Assembly (NCBI RefSeq): GCF_010907035.1
Contig: NZ_QUMK01000012.1
Coordinates: 20,122-84,121 of the forward strand
Reading direction: 5' to 3'
DNA length: 64,000 nt
Source: Rhodopseudomonas sp. BR0M22
GTDB taxonomy: Bacteria > Pseudomonadota > Alphaproteobacteria > Rhizobiales > Xanthobacteraceae
Shown one piece after another: positions 9,736 to 19,180 of this stretch. The notes below the pieces were generated by a model, which saw only the letters and a list, made by a program, of their open reading frames with translations, made no database searches and was not told the origin of the DNA. A program made the translations under genes and the position numbers. How positions within the stretch are numbered: the stretch's first letter is position 1; every line of letters begins with the position of its first letter.

Positions 9736-11427
9736 ATGCTAGCCAGTCTCTCGATTCGTACCAAGATCATCGCGCTTGTTGCGTTGCTTCTCGTGGCCCT
9801 GTCGGGGATCGGAGGTCTCGGCCTGCTCAAGATGCGGACCCTCAACGGCTCCACTGTGGACATTGCCACGAACTGGCTGCCGAGCGTCCGCGTCCTCGGT
9901 GATATCCGCACCACTCTGGCGTTGTACCGGGTCACGCTGCGGGCGCATGCCATGGAGGTGACTGCGGAAGGCAAAGCGACCGCAGCCAAGCGGATCGCTC
10001 GCGTCGAAGACACCATCAACAAGCAGCTCGACGCCTACCGTAAGATGATCACGTCGCCTGAAGAGAAGGCGCTCTACGACGACTTCACCAAGGAACTCAA
10101 CGTTTATCTCGATGGAGCCAGGAAGGCGGTCGAGATGTCGCAGCAGAGTCTCGGTCAGTCGACCGCGGAGCTCGGCGTGTACCTGACCAAGACACTCGGG
10201 CCGATTGGCAGCAGTGTCGACGCCATCCTGCAGAAGAGCGTCGATCTCAACAACAAGGGCTCCGACGAGTCCACTGCCACGGCCGAGGCCGCCTACAGCT
10301 CGGCGATCATGATCGTGGTGTCGATTCTGGTGCTGGCGATCGCGTTCGGTGCGATCGCGAGCTATCTGGTGATCCGCGACATCAGCCGCGGCATCGCCTC
10401 GATCATTGCGCCGATGCAGGCGCTCGGCCAGGGCGACCTGACCGCCGAGGTGCCGCATCGCGGCGAGGCGACCGAGATCGGCGCGATGGCGGATTCGCTG
10501 CAGATCTTCAAGGAAGCACTGATGGCCAAGCGCGATGCCGATCTGGCCGCGGCCCGCGAGGCCGAGGAAAAGATCGCGCGTGGCCAGCGGGTCGACGTCG
10601 CCACCCGTAAGTTCGAAGCCGCGATCAGTGAGATCGTCGATACGGTGTCGTCCGCATCGACAGAGCTCGAGGCGTCGGCCGGCACGCTGACTTCGACCGC
10701 CGACCGCTCGCAGGAACTGGCGACCTCGGTCGCCGCGGCGTCCGAAGAGGCGTCCACCAACGTGCAGTCGGTGGCTTCCGCGACCGAAGAAATGTCGTCA
10801 TCGATCACCGAGATCAGCCGGCAGGTGCAAGAATCGTCGCGCATCGCTTCGGAAGCCGTGGATCAGGCGCGCAAGACCAACGCCAGCGTCGGCGACTTGT
10901 CGGAAGCCGCGAATCGGATCGGTGATGTGGTCGAGCTGATCAACACCATCGCCGGCCAGACCAATCTGCTGGCGCTCAACGCCACCATCGAGGCGGCGCG
11001 AGCCGGTGAAGCCGGGCGCGGTTTTGCGGTCGTGGCCGCCGAGGTGAAGGCGCTGGCGGAGCAGACCGCGAAAGCCACCGGAGAAATCAGTCAGCACATC
11101 TCCGGGATCCAGTCGGCGACCAACGAGTCGGTCCAGGCGATCCGGGAAATCGGTCTCACCATCGGACGGATGTCGGAGATCTCTGCGGCGATCTCGGCTG
11201 CGATCGAAGAGCAGGGCGCAGCAACTCAGGAGATCTCGCGCAACGTGCAGCAAGCGGCGCACGGCACCCAGCAGGTGTCCGCGAATATTTCGGACGTGCA
11301 ACGCGGGGCCACCGAGACCGGATCGGCCTCCGTGCAGGTGTTGTCCGCCGCGCAGTCGCTGTCGCAGGAGTCGAGCCGGCTGAAAATTGAGGTCACCCGG
11401 TTCCTCGAAACGGTCCGCGCGGCCTGA
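9736..11427 (+). CDS. Methyl-accepting chemotaxis protein
   Basis: This is a 563-residue transmembrane chemoreceptor. Transmembrane helix 1 spans about residues 10-30. It is followed by a periplasmic four-helix-bundle-type sensor of about 160 residues. Helix 2 ([18 protein letters not shown]) lies near residues 190-215, then a HAMP segment with the usual [12 protein letters not shown] long coiled-coil signalling domain ends the protein; its hairpin tip [17 protein letters not shown] is the universal CheA/CheW-binding signature. I prefer ATG 9736 because the protein then begins with the membrane-anchor region; an in-frame ATG at 9691 would add 15 residues. The ligand is unknown, and the gene is monocistronic here. 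Confidence 0.93.
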   Translation: MLASLSIRTKIIALVALLLVALSGIGGLGLLKMRTLNGSTVDIATNWLPSVRVLGDIRTTLALYRVTLRAHAMEVTAEGKATAAKRIARVEDTINKQLDAYRKMITSPEEKALYDDFTKELNVYLDGARKAVEMSQQSLGQSTAELGVYLTKTLGPIGSSVDAILQKSVDLNNKGSDESTATAEAAYSSAIMIVVSILVLAIAFGAIASYLVIRDISRGIASIIAPMQALGQGDLTAEVPHRGEATEIGAMADSLQIFKEALMAKRDADLAAAREAEEKIARGQRVDVATRKFEAAISEIVDTVSSASTELEASAGTLTSTADRSQELATSVAAASEEASTNVQSVASATEEMSSSITEISRQVQESSRIASEAVDQARKTNASVGDLSEAANRIGDVVELINTIAGQTNLLALNATIEAARAGEAGRGFAVVAAEVKALAEQTAKATGEISQHISGIQSATNESVQAIREIGLTIGRMSEISAAISAAIEEQGAATQEISRNVQQAAHGTQQVSANISDVQRGATETGSASVQVLSAAQSLSQESSRLKIEVTRFLETVRAA

Positions 11428-11484
11428 CCGGTCACGCGCATCACCGCTGTCGCCGGGCTTGCAGATGTCCGGATCGTGGTCGCC

Positions 11485-11646
11485 TCAGGCGAAACGCTTG
11501 GCGATCAGCAGGCAGAGCAGCACGGAGCCCGACGAGGCGAGGACGGTCGCCATGTTGGTCAGGTTCCGGGTCAGCATCGTGAACCACGAGCCGCCGACGG
11601 CTGCGGCCGGCTTGCGTCGTTTCGCTTTGGTCGTTTTGGCGGACAT
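11485..11646 (-). CDS. Possible 53-residue small membrane protein
   Basis: This short frame encodes 53 residues: a Lys/Arg-rich N-terminus (MSAKTTKAKRRKP), a small linker and one hydrophobic helix (about residues 32-49) ending KRFA. A GGAAAG ribosome-like site lies just upstream of the ATG. The positive-inside pattern fits a single-pass membrane protein with a cytoplasmic N-terminus. It is convergent with the chemoreceptor gene. I recognise no family. A chance frame cannot be excluded, but composition and ribosome site favour a real gene. Confidence 0.42.
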   Translation of the reverse strand: MSAKTTKAKRRKPAAAVGGSWFTMLTRNLTNMATVLASSGSVLLCLLIAKRFA

Positions 11647-11840
11647 GGCGCTTTCCGGTCGAGGCTGCGATCACGGCTTGTGATACGGCCGTGGGCAGGT
11701 CGGAGGTCTTCCCGATCCTGCTTCGATTTTCGGGCGAGGCGTTGGCCAAAGCCTTAACGGCGGACGTGCCGCCTGTTCCGGTCATGCTCCATGGTTTACG
11801 GATCTCAGCGCCCTCTCGCGCTCGGCGTTGCACTCGGATC

Positions 11841-11856
11841 GGGCATGCGGATTGCT
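11841..11856 (+). promoter_or_regulatory. Candidate sigma54 (-24/-12) promoter for feoAB
   Basis: The sequence GGGCATGCGGATTGCT fits the consensus TGGCACG-N4-TTGCW with the required ten bases between GG and GC. It deviates at the first base and one -24 position. No TGT-N10-ACA site was found upstream, so NifA control is less certain than at the nif promoters. Confidence 0.4.
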
Positions 11857-11892
11857 TTCTCGTCTCCAGATTGGATTCGGTCGAAGCAGCCC

Positions 11893-11912
11893 TTGATTTT
11901 GTGCCAAATCAA
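11893..11912. promoter_or_regulatory. 20-base palindrome upstream of feoA
   Basis: TTGATTT and AAATCAA form perfect 7-base arms around a six-base spacer. The half-sites look like Fnr/FixK halves, but the spacing is too wide for a canonical TTGAT-N4-ATCAA box. An internal TTG-N8-CAA (11899-11912) does have the Fnr/FixK spacing. It may bind an iron or redox regulator. Confidence 0.4.
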
Positions 11913-12034
11913 ACCAATTTCCGGCGCCTTCTTGTTAGATGCGAATTGATAGCGCCTGTTACAATCGTTCTAAACTTCCGACGGCGCCGGCTCGAATCTC
12001 TTGACCTTAGCGGCCCCGATTGGAACAACGAGCA

Positions 12035-12325
12035 ATGACCCAAAACCCCCATCACAACGGCCACAGCCTTCACCAGCCGATCCTGCTGGGGAACGCGCGA
12101 CGGGGCTATCGCGGCGTGGTTCAGGCGATCGATCCGCATCGCGGAACCTCGTCACTGCAGCCGGTCGAGTTGGAGAGCCGCCTGATCGAACTCGGGTTCG
12201 TCGAGGGGGCCAAGGTCGAAGTGCTGCACGAGGGGATCATCGGCCGGGACCCGATCGCGGTTCGAGTCGACAACATCACCATCGCGGTTCGCCGTCGCGA
12301 GGCGATGGCCATCGTGCTGATGTGA
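12035..12325 (+). CDS. feoA: Ferrous iron transport protein A
   Basis: This 96-residue cytoplasmic protein has the SH3-like FeoA fold: YRGVVQAID, LIELGFVEGAKVEVLHEG and DPIAVRVDNITIAVRRREA are family-typical. It supports FeoB-mediated Fe(II) uptake. The start is placed at ATG 12035; a TTG five codons earlier is possible. It precedes feoB by 37 bases, so the pair is an operon. Its position beside the nif island fits the iron demand of nitrogenase. Confidence 0.92.
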   Translation: MTQNPHHNGHSLHQPILLGNARRGYRGVVQAIDPHRGTSSLQPVELESRLIELGFVEGAKVEVLHEGIIGRDPIAVRVDNITIAVRRREAMAIVLM

Positions 12326-12362
12326 CGCGCGGATTGCAGTTTCTTGATTTGGCGATTGCGCG

Positions 12363-14243
12363 ATGAGCTCGGTCGAATCCCATCCTTTCAACCTCGCTTT
12401 GGTTGGAACGCCCAATAGCGGCAAAACCTCGCTGTTCAACGCTCTGACGGGCAGTCGCCAAAAGGTGGCGAACTACCCGGGCGTGACGGTCGAACGCAAG
12501 ACCGGCCTGTTCACCACGCCGGGCGGCCGCGTCGTCAGCCTGGTCGATCTGCCTGGGACCTATTCGTTGCGTGGCCGGAGCCCCGACGAGGAGATCACCC
12601 GCGATGTCGTGCTCGGCCGCAAATCGGGCGAGCCGGTGCCGGATCTGGTGCTGTGTGTCGCCGACTCCACCAATCTGCGGCTGACCTTCCGGCTGATGCT
12701 TGAATTGAAGGCCACCGGCCGGCCGCTGATGCTCGTGCTCAACATGTACGACATCGCGATGCGCCGCGGTGTCACTGTCGATGTCGAGAAGCTGTCGGCG
12801 CAGCTGGGTGTTCCGGTCGTTACGTCGATCGCCGTCCGCAAGGGCGGCACCGCCGAACTTTTGAAGCGGACCGATGAATTCGCCGCCCAGGCGACGTCCC
12901 CCGCCGCCAGCGACCACTGGCGACCGCTCTCGACCAGCGAACTGCGCGCGCTGCAGCGCGAGGCCGATCGCATCATTGCCGATTGCGTCAGCCTGCCGGC
13001 GCGCCCCCACACCCTGACCGCTCAGGTCGACCGGGTGGTGCTGCATCCCGTGGCGGGCCTGGTGATCTTGGTCCTGCTCCTGTTCCTGATGTTCCAGGCC
13101 GTGTTCTCCTGGGCACAGCCGGTCATGGAACTGATCTCCGGAGCGTTCGAAGCGCTCGGCGCTTTCGTGCAGGCCAACATGCCCGAAGGGCTGCTGCAGA
13201 GCTTTCTGCAGAACGGCGTGATCTCGGGCGTCGGCAGCGTCCTTGTGTTCCTGCCGCAGATCATCATCATCTTCCTGTTCATTCTGCTGCTGGAAGATCT
13301 CGGCTACATGGCGCGCGCTGCGTTCCTGATGGACCGCATTATGGGCGGGGCCGGGCTGCACGGCCGCGCCTTTATTCCGCTGCTGTCGAGCTTTGCCTGC
13401 GCCATCCCGGGCATCATGGCGACGCGGGTGATCGACAACAAACGCGATCGCCTCACCACCATCCTGATCGCGCCGCTGATGACCTGTTCGGCGCGGATCC
13501 CGGTCTATACGCTGATCATCTCGGCCTTCGTGCCCGCGAAGGAAGTGTTTGGCTGGATCAATCTGCAGGGGCTGGTGATGTTCGGCCTCTACACCGCGGG
13601 CATCGTCAGCGCGCTGACCGTGTCGGCGCTGGTCAAGTTCTTCATGTGGCGCGACTACGAGCCGGCGCCGTTCATGCTCGAACTGCCGGACTACAAGCTG
13701 CCGCGGCTGAAGAGCGTCGGGATCGGGATCTACATCCGCGCCACGATGTTCCTGCAGCGCGCCGGCACCACGATCTTCTCGATGATGGTGCTGATCTGGT
13801 TCCTGGCCTCGTTCCCGCGCCCGCCGGCCGGGGCGACCGAGCCGGCGATCGATTTCAGTCTGGCGTCGATCATTGGCCACGCGATAGAGCCGGTGCTGGC
13901 GCCGCTCGGCTTCAACTGGCAGATCGGGGTGGCGTTGATCCCCGGCATGGCGGCGCGCGAAGTCGCAGTCGCGGCGCTCGGCACCGTCTATGCGATCGAA
14001 GGCGGCAAGGAAGCGGCCGAGCAGATCGGCCAGGTGCTGGCCTCGAAGTGGAGCCTGGCGACCGCGCTGTCGCTGTTGGCCTGGTTCGTGTTCGCCCCGC
14101 AATGCGCTTCGACGCTCGCGGTGATCAAGCGCGAGACAGGAAGCTGGGGCTGGATGGGCGTCACCTTCATCTACATGTTCGCGCTCGCCTACATCGCCAG
14201 CCTGATCACCTACAATGTCGCGGTGGCGTTCGGCGCCGGCTGA
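12363..14243 (+). CDS. feoB: Ferrous iron transport protein B
   Basis: This 626-residue inner-membrane Fe(II) transporter has an N-terminal G-protein domain. It shows G1 GTPNSGKTS, a switch region with NYPGVTVE, G3 DLPGTYSL and G4-like NMYD. After a short GDI-like helical spacer, gate-type membrane helices carry the conserved SFACAIPGIMATR and PLMTCSARIPVY cysteine segments that line the pore. It is shorter than Escherichia coli FeoB but complete for this group, and no feoC follows. It forms an operon with feoA. Confidence 0.95.
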   Translation: MSSVESHPFNLALVGTPNSGKTSLFNALTGSRQKVANYPGVTVERKTGLFTTPGGRVVSLVDLPGTYSLRGRSPDEEITRDVVLGRKSGEPVPDLVLCVADSTNLRLTFRLMLELKATGRPLMLVLNMYDIAMRRGVTVDVEKLSAQLGVPVVTSIAVRKGGTAELLKRTDEFAAQATSPAASDHWRPLSTSELRALQREADRIIADCVSLPARPHTLTAQVDRVVLHPVAGLVILVLLLFLMFQAVFSWAQPVMELISGAFEALGAFVQANMPEGLLQSFLQNGVISGVGSVLVFLPQIIIIFLFILLLEDLGYMARAAFLMDRIMGGAGLHGRAFIPLLSSFACAIPGIMATRVIDNKRDRLTTILIAPLMTCSARIPVYTLIISAFVPAKEVFGWINLQGLVMFGLYTAGIVSALTVSALVKFFMWRDYEPAPFMLELPDYKLPRLKSVGIGIYIRATMFLQRAGTTIFSMMVLIWFLASFPRPPAGATEPAIDFSLASIIGHAIEPVLAPLGFNWQIGVALIPGMAAREVAVAALGTVYAIEGGKEAAEQIGQVLASKWSLATALSLLAWFVFAPQCASTLAVIKRETGSWGWMGVTFIYMFALAYIASLITYNVAVAFGAG

Positions 14244-14257
14244 TGCCGGTGTCGATC

Positions 14258-14278
14258 AGCGCAGTCCAATTCTGCGCT
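14258..14278 (+). other. Hairpin downstream of feoB
   Basis: A 7-base-pair stem AGCGCAG/CTGCGCT with a seven-base loop begins 15 bases after the feoB stop. There is no T-run after it, so it is a weak terminator candidate. Confidence 0.3.
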
Positions 14279-14369
14279 CAGGATCGCTCACAGTAAGCAG
14301 AGCCTGATGGTGACGAGACGCGCAGTGCCGTCTCGGCCCACGATCTCGAGCGATGTCTCGCGAGGCTCG

Positions 14370-14430
14370 CATCCTATCATCCTTCGAGGCGCCCGGCTTC
14401 GCCGGGCTGTTCAAGAAGGCCGCTTCAATC
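14370..14430. repeat. Intergenic palindromic repeat (CATCCTTCGA type)
   Basis: The sequence contains CATCCTTCGA (14378-14387), then CCCGGC-TTC-GCCGGG and a diverged tail. The same ten-mer occurs inverted at 24715-24724. This resembles the short palindromic repeats common between genes in Bradyrhizobium and Rhodopseudomonas. It marks the left border of the nif island. Confidence 0.5.
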
Positions 14431-14481
14431 GATGTGGGGGAATGCCAGCTGCGCGATGGCGAGCGACCGGTCGCCGTCGTC

Positions 14482-15336
14482 TCAGAACGCCGCAAGCGGC
14501 TGGATCGCGTAGCTGGGCCGCTGCTCCGCCTGTGGCTGCACCGCCCGCAGCACCGCCTTGGCAATGCCCCGGCCGCGGTCGTCGATCCCGGTCCATTGCG
14601 CCTGCCGGCCCCGGGAGTCGACTTCCATCAGCTTGACGCCCTGCGGCACGTCCTGACCATCGCGAACCACGCCGCGCAGAACGCCGTCACAGGGCGCGCG
14701 CACCGGAACGCCGCCCAGGTGGCCGACAGGGAAGCCGCTGAACACCCGGCTGCCGATCTCGACCGCGGTTCTCCATTTGCCGCTGGCCTGCGAATACTGA
14801 AAGCGCTCGGCACCAATGCCGCCGAGCGGGCTGGCGACGCCGTCGGCCGCGTCGGTCCAGCCCGCACCGACGATCAGACCGCTGCGGCCGGGCCGCGTCT
14901 CGATCGCGACATCGCAATTTGCCGACGTCGAAAACCCCGGGCCGAGTCCGACGCTGACGCGCGCCAGCCGCCGCAGGTCCGGGGTGACGCGATGCTTCTG
15001 CATCCGGGCGTCGACCAGAATGTCGATCGTGCCGACAGGCAGCAGATCGGGTAGTGCCAGCCATGTCACCAGCACGCTGTCGGACCGCCTCAGCGCCTTG
15101 AAAATCTCGGTGCCTTCGTCGACGCGGGTGCCGCGTACACCCTCGACCATCACCTCGTCGCCGTACAGAGCGTCGTGAAACGCCATCTTGCGGCGGATCA
15201 CCGGCGGGAACGGATCGTGGGACATCACCACACAGCAGCCGGCACCATGCAGATGAACGGCAACGGCCGAGGCGATCTCGTTGGTCCCGAGCACGACCGC
15301 GAAGCCGCCGGGGCTGAGTTGGTGAGGCTGAGTCAT
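14482..15336 (-). CDS. XdhC-like molybdoenzyme accessory protein, EF2563/YqeB family
   Basis: This 284-residue protein resembles the EF2563 (YqeB) family of the selenium-dependent molybdenum hydroxylase system. An N-terminal Rossmann-like segment AVVLGTNEIASAVAVHLHGAG is followed by VIRRKMAFHDALYGDEVMVEGV. A middle VSVGLGPGFSTS and a C-terminal domain with VRAPCDGVLRG also match. Family members are thought to assist cofactor or sulfur handling for Mo hydroxylases, but the biochemistry is unsettled. No Mo hydroxylase is in the window. It is divergent from fixR and has its own sigma54 promoter, which suggests a nitrogen-fixation role, perhaps in Mo handling (inference). The start is ATG 15336. 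Confidence 0.75.
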   Translation of the reverse strand: MTQPHQLSPGGFAVVLGTNEIASAVAVHLHGAGCCVVMSHDPFPPVIRRKMAFHDALYGDEVMVEGVRGTRVDEGTEIFKALRRSDSVLVTWLALPDLLPVGTIDILVDARMQKHRVTPDLRRLARVSVGLGPGFSTSANCDVAIETRPGRSGLIVGAGWTDAADGVASPLGGIGAERFQYSQASGKWRTAVEIGSRVFSGFPVGHLGGVPVRAPCDGVLRGVVRDGQDVPQGVKLMEVDSRGRQAQWTGIDDRGRGIAKAVLRAVQPQAEQRPSYAIQPLAAF

Positions 15337-15350
15337 TATCACCACGCTGT

Positions 15351-15365
15351 GTTCAGTGTCTGAAC
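15351..15365. promoter_or_regulatory. Small palindrome upstream of the XdhC-like gene
   Basis: GTTCAG and CTGAAC flank a three-base spacer 15 bases upstream of the start codon. It overlaps the transcription start predicted from the -24/-12 element and could be an operator or a leader hairpin. Confidence 0.3.
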
Positions 15366-15373
15366 TAGCCTTA

Positions 15374-15389
15374 AGCAAGAGCCGGACCA
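15374..15389 (-). promoter_or_regulatory. Sigma54 (-24/-12) promoter, leftward, for the XdhC-like gene
   Basis: Read on the minus strand this is TGGTCCGGCTCTTGCT. It matches TGGCACG-N4-TTGCT with exact GG-N10-GC spacing. Predicted transcription starts near 15363, about 27 bases before the ATG. It shares the NifA site at 15475-15490 with fixR. Confidence 0.65.
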
Positions 15390-15474
15390 GACCTGCTGGT
15401 GATTGTTGGTGGTATCTTGATATCGCTTTTGATGTCGGAAAGCGGACGTTGTGTCGTGTGCGATGCTGCGCCGG

Positions 15475-15490
15475 TGTCGCTCTGATGACA
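15475..15490. promoter_or_regulatory. NifA upstream activator site shared by fixR and the XdhC-like gene
   Basis: An exact TGT-N10-ACA lies between two diverging -24/-12 promoters, about 52 bases upstream of the fixR -24 and about 86 bases from the leftward -24. NifA bound here could act in both directions by DNA looping. Confidence 0.65.
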
Positions 15491-15541
15491 TCCTTTGGCA
15501 ACAACAGTCGGTTTGGCGGCCGGAATCCGACGAAAGTCGCT

Positions 15542-15557
15542 TGGCCCGGTTCATGCA
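15542..15557 (+). promoter_or_regulatory. Sigma54 (-24/-12) promoter of fixR-nifA
   Basis: TGGCCCGGTTCATGCA has exact GG-N10-GC spacing and fits the consensus apart from one -24 base and one -12 base. Predicted transcription starts near 15568, 25 bases before the fixR GTG. Bradyrhizobium fixR has the same type of promoter. Confidence 0.65.
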
Positions 15558-15592
15558 AGTTCGCTGGCAATGAAACCGATGGAGACCGTGCC

Positions 15593-16492
15593 GTGCATTC
15601 TGAACCCCTGCACGCCGAGCGTCCCGACCCCGCACCGACATCGACACCGCAGCAAGCCCGTCCGGCCGACATGCCACCCGGCATGCCGGCAGGGATGCCG
15701 TCGGCCGCTGGCGGCGCCTGTCCGTTTCACAATGACCAGCGCGAGGCGCGCACCGGCAAGCAGAAAACGCTGGTGCTGACCGGCGCGTCGCGTGGCATCG
15801 GGCATGCGACCGGCAAGCTGTTCTCCGACGCCGGCTGGCGGATCATTACCTGCTCCCGGCAGCCGTTCGCCGACGACCGCTGCCCGTGGGCAACGGGCCT
15901 CGAGAATCACGTCGCGGTCGAACTCGCAGACCATCGCGCGGTGCCCCGGGCCATCGACGAGTTGAAAGAGAAGCTTGGCGGTGGGCCGCTCAACGCCCTG
16001 ATCAACAACGCGGCGATTTCGCCGAAGAGCGCGGAAGGCGAGCGTTTGACGTCGCTGAACACGCCGGTCGCAACCTGGATGAGCGTGTTCCACGTCAATC
16101 TGCTGGCGCCGGTGATGCTGGCGCAGGGGCTGTTCGATGAGCTGCGAGCCGGCCAGGGTTCGATCGTCAACGTCACCTCGATCGTCGGTTCGCGGGTCCA
16201 TCCGTTCGCAGGCAGCGCCTACGCCACCTCGAAGGCGGCACTGACCTGTCTCACTCGGGAGATGGCGCACGACTATGCGCCCTACGGTATCCGGGTGAAT
16301 GCGATCGCGCCTGGCGAGATCAAGACCGATATCTTGTCTCCCGAGACTGAAGCGATGCTGGCGCCGACAATTCCGATGCGACGTATCGGGACACCGGACG
16401 AAGTCGCCAAAGTGATGTTCTTCTTGTGCTCCGAGGCAGCCAGTTACGTCACTGGCGAAGAAATACACATCAATGGCGGTCAGCACGTCTGA
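15593..16492 (+). CDS. fixR: FixR, short-chain dehydrogenase/reductase upstream of nifA
   Basis: This 299-residue short-chain dehydrogenase has the nucleotide-binding motif TGASRGIG, NNAA, a catalytic Ser in VTSIVGS and YATSK. It ends with the family-typical YVTGEEIHINGGQ. The first 50 or so residues are an extra Pro/Met-rich leader (MPPGMPAGMP, then GACPFH) not needed for the fold. I chose the GTG at 15593 because GGAGA sits eight bases upstream and the predicted sigma54 start lies 25 bases before it. The frame is open further upstream. Position ahead of nifA matches the fixR-nifA operon of Bradyrhizobium, where FixR is not essential and its substrate is unknown. Confidence 0.85.
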   Translation: MHSEPLHAERPDPAPTSTPQQARPADMPPGMPAGMPSAAGGACPFHNDQREARTGKQKTLVLTGASRGIGHATGKLFSDAGWRIITCSRQPFADDRCPWATGLENHVAVELADHRAVPRAIDELKEKLGGGPLNALINNAAISPKSAEGERLTSLNTPVATWMSVFHVNLLAPVMLAQGLFDELRAGQGSIVNVTSIVGSRVHPFAGSAYATSKAALTCLTREMAHDYAPYGIRVNAIAPGEIKTDILSPETEAMLAPTIPMRRIGTPDEVAKVMFFLCSEAASYVTGEEIHINGGQHV

Positions 16493-16802
16493 TGGAGGTG
16501 CGGTAAATAGTTCGGAATTAGTTCGCGACTGGTTGGCAATCGCGCCGTCCGCCTGCTTGTTGCCGATCTTTTGGTCGATCAGTTTTGCGCTGCATCAATG
16601 CGATTCTGGTGTCAGGCTGGTGGTAGAGTAGTAATCGGTTGATTATCAGCGGTTTTGCTCGTGGTAACGAACTAAGCAGAGCTAGCCATAACTTCCGCAG
16701 CGATGCAGCCAAGATGAGCACGACATCTGGTTGGAATTCATCCACAATCTCGCAACGCTCCGGATCTGACGGGGGAAGGCTCGGGGGCGATGGAGACCAG
16801 CT
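16493..16802 (+). promoter_or_regulatory. fixR-nifA intergenic region
   Basis: This 310-base gap has no supported gene. It contains a FixK-like box at 16586-16599 (listed separately) and a GGAGA site 5' of the nifA ATG. nifA may be read both from the fixR promoter and from a promoter here. Confidence 0.5.
16586..16599. promoter_or_regulatory. FixK/Fnr-like box upstream of nifA
   Basis: TTGC-GCTGCA-TCAA matches the FixK2 consensus TTG(A/C)-N6-(T/G)CAA. It lies about 205 bases before nifA. A match of this quality is expected a few times by chance in 64 kb, so position is the main support. Confidence 0.4.
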
Positions 16803-18557
<1,755 letters not shown>

Positions 18558-18573
18558 TCTGCCGACGAGCTAT

Positions 18574-18621
18574 CGGCGCGGCGCGCGACGCAATTGAGCG
18601 GTCGCGCGCCGCGCCGTTTTT
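18574..18621 (+). terminator. Rho-independent terminator of fixR-nifA
   Basis: A perfect 16-base-pair GC-rich stem (18574-18589 with 18601-18616) has an eleven-base loop and is followed by TTTTT. It begins 16 bases after the nifA stop. Confidence 0.92.
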
Positions 18622-18680
18622 GCTTGCGCCGTCGCCGAGATGTGGAGCCCTCGGCCACGACCTACGTGCCCTCACCGGCC

Positions 18681-18714
18681 TGTCAGACTTGCGACAAGTG
18701 TCGGGCCCCTTACA
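18681..18714 (+). promoter_or_regulatory. Two tandem NifA upstream activator sites for fdxN-nifB
   Basis: Two exact TGT-N10-ACA sites lie at 18681-18696 and 18699-18714, offset by 18 bases, 56-74 bases upstream of the -24 element. Confidence 0.75.
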
Positions 18715-18769
18715 CCTGCGACGTCCTGTGCGACGTCAAATAACCGTTGAAAATCAAGCATCAGGCAAC

Positions 18770-18785
18770 TGGCACGCGGCTTGAA
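18770..18785 (+). promoter_or_regulatory. Sigma54 (-24/-12) promoter of fdxN-nifB
   Basis: TGGCACGCGGCTTGAA has a perfect -24 element and a -12 element with TTGA in place of TTGC. The spacing is exact. The ATG of fdxN lies 43 bases downstream. Confidence 0.75.
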
Positions 18786-18827
18786 AGACAGGTGGTCAGC
18801 AGCACCTCTGCGAACCAGGAGCCGACC

Positions 18828-19022
18828 ATGGCCTACAAGATTGTTACCTCTCAGTGCACCGTCTGCGGTGCGTGTGAATTCGAATGCCCGAACGCCGCGA
18901 TCAGCATGAAGCGCGGCACCTATGTGATCGACGCGACCAAGTGCACCGAGTGCGAAGGTCAGTTCGACAAGCCGCAGTGCGTCTCGGTCTGCCCGGTCGA
19001 CAACACCTGCGTGCCGGCCTGA
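18828..19022 (+). CDS. fdxN: Nif-associated 2[4Fe-4S] ferredoxin FdxN
   Basis: This 64-residue bacterial-type ferredoxin has two cluster motifs, [12 protein letters not shown] and CTECEG-X8-C-X3-CP. The second carries the eight-residue insert typical of nif ferredoxins. It probably donates electrons to nitrogenase or to NifB. The start is ATG 18828 with AGGAG upstream. It is the first gene of the nifB operon and is strongly similar to the ferredoxin at 20762 on the other side of nifB. Confidence 0.94.
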
Positions 19023-19035
19023 CGCGTGATCTTGC

Positions 19036-19071
19036 AAGACGGCCGACGCCTTGACCGTCGGACGCCGTCTT
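19036..19071 (+). other. Stem-loop between fdxN and nifB
   Basis: AAGACGGC (19036-19043) pairs with GCCGTCTT (19064-19071), with an inner CGACG/CGTCG stem and a two-base bulge. There is no T-run. It may protect the fdxN message or partly attenuate readthrough into nifB. Confidence 0.4.
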
Positions 19072-19180
19072 CAACGGATCGCCGCGCCCGCGGATCGCCT
19101 TCGATCTTCGCCGGCTCGGTTGCAGCACCATCACCCACCGACAAGCCGCCTGTCGTGCGGCGATCGAACGAGGCCCGGAT

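Larger units (their letters stand above)
11647..12034 (+). promoter_or_regulatory. Region upstream of feoAB
   Basis: This 388-base gap contains two notable sites, listed separately: a sigma54-like -24/-12 element (11841-11856) and a 20-base palindrome (11893-11912). The rest, including 11647-11830, shows no supported gene. Confidence 0.5.
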
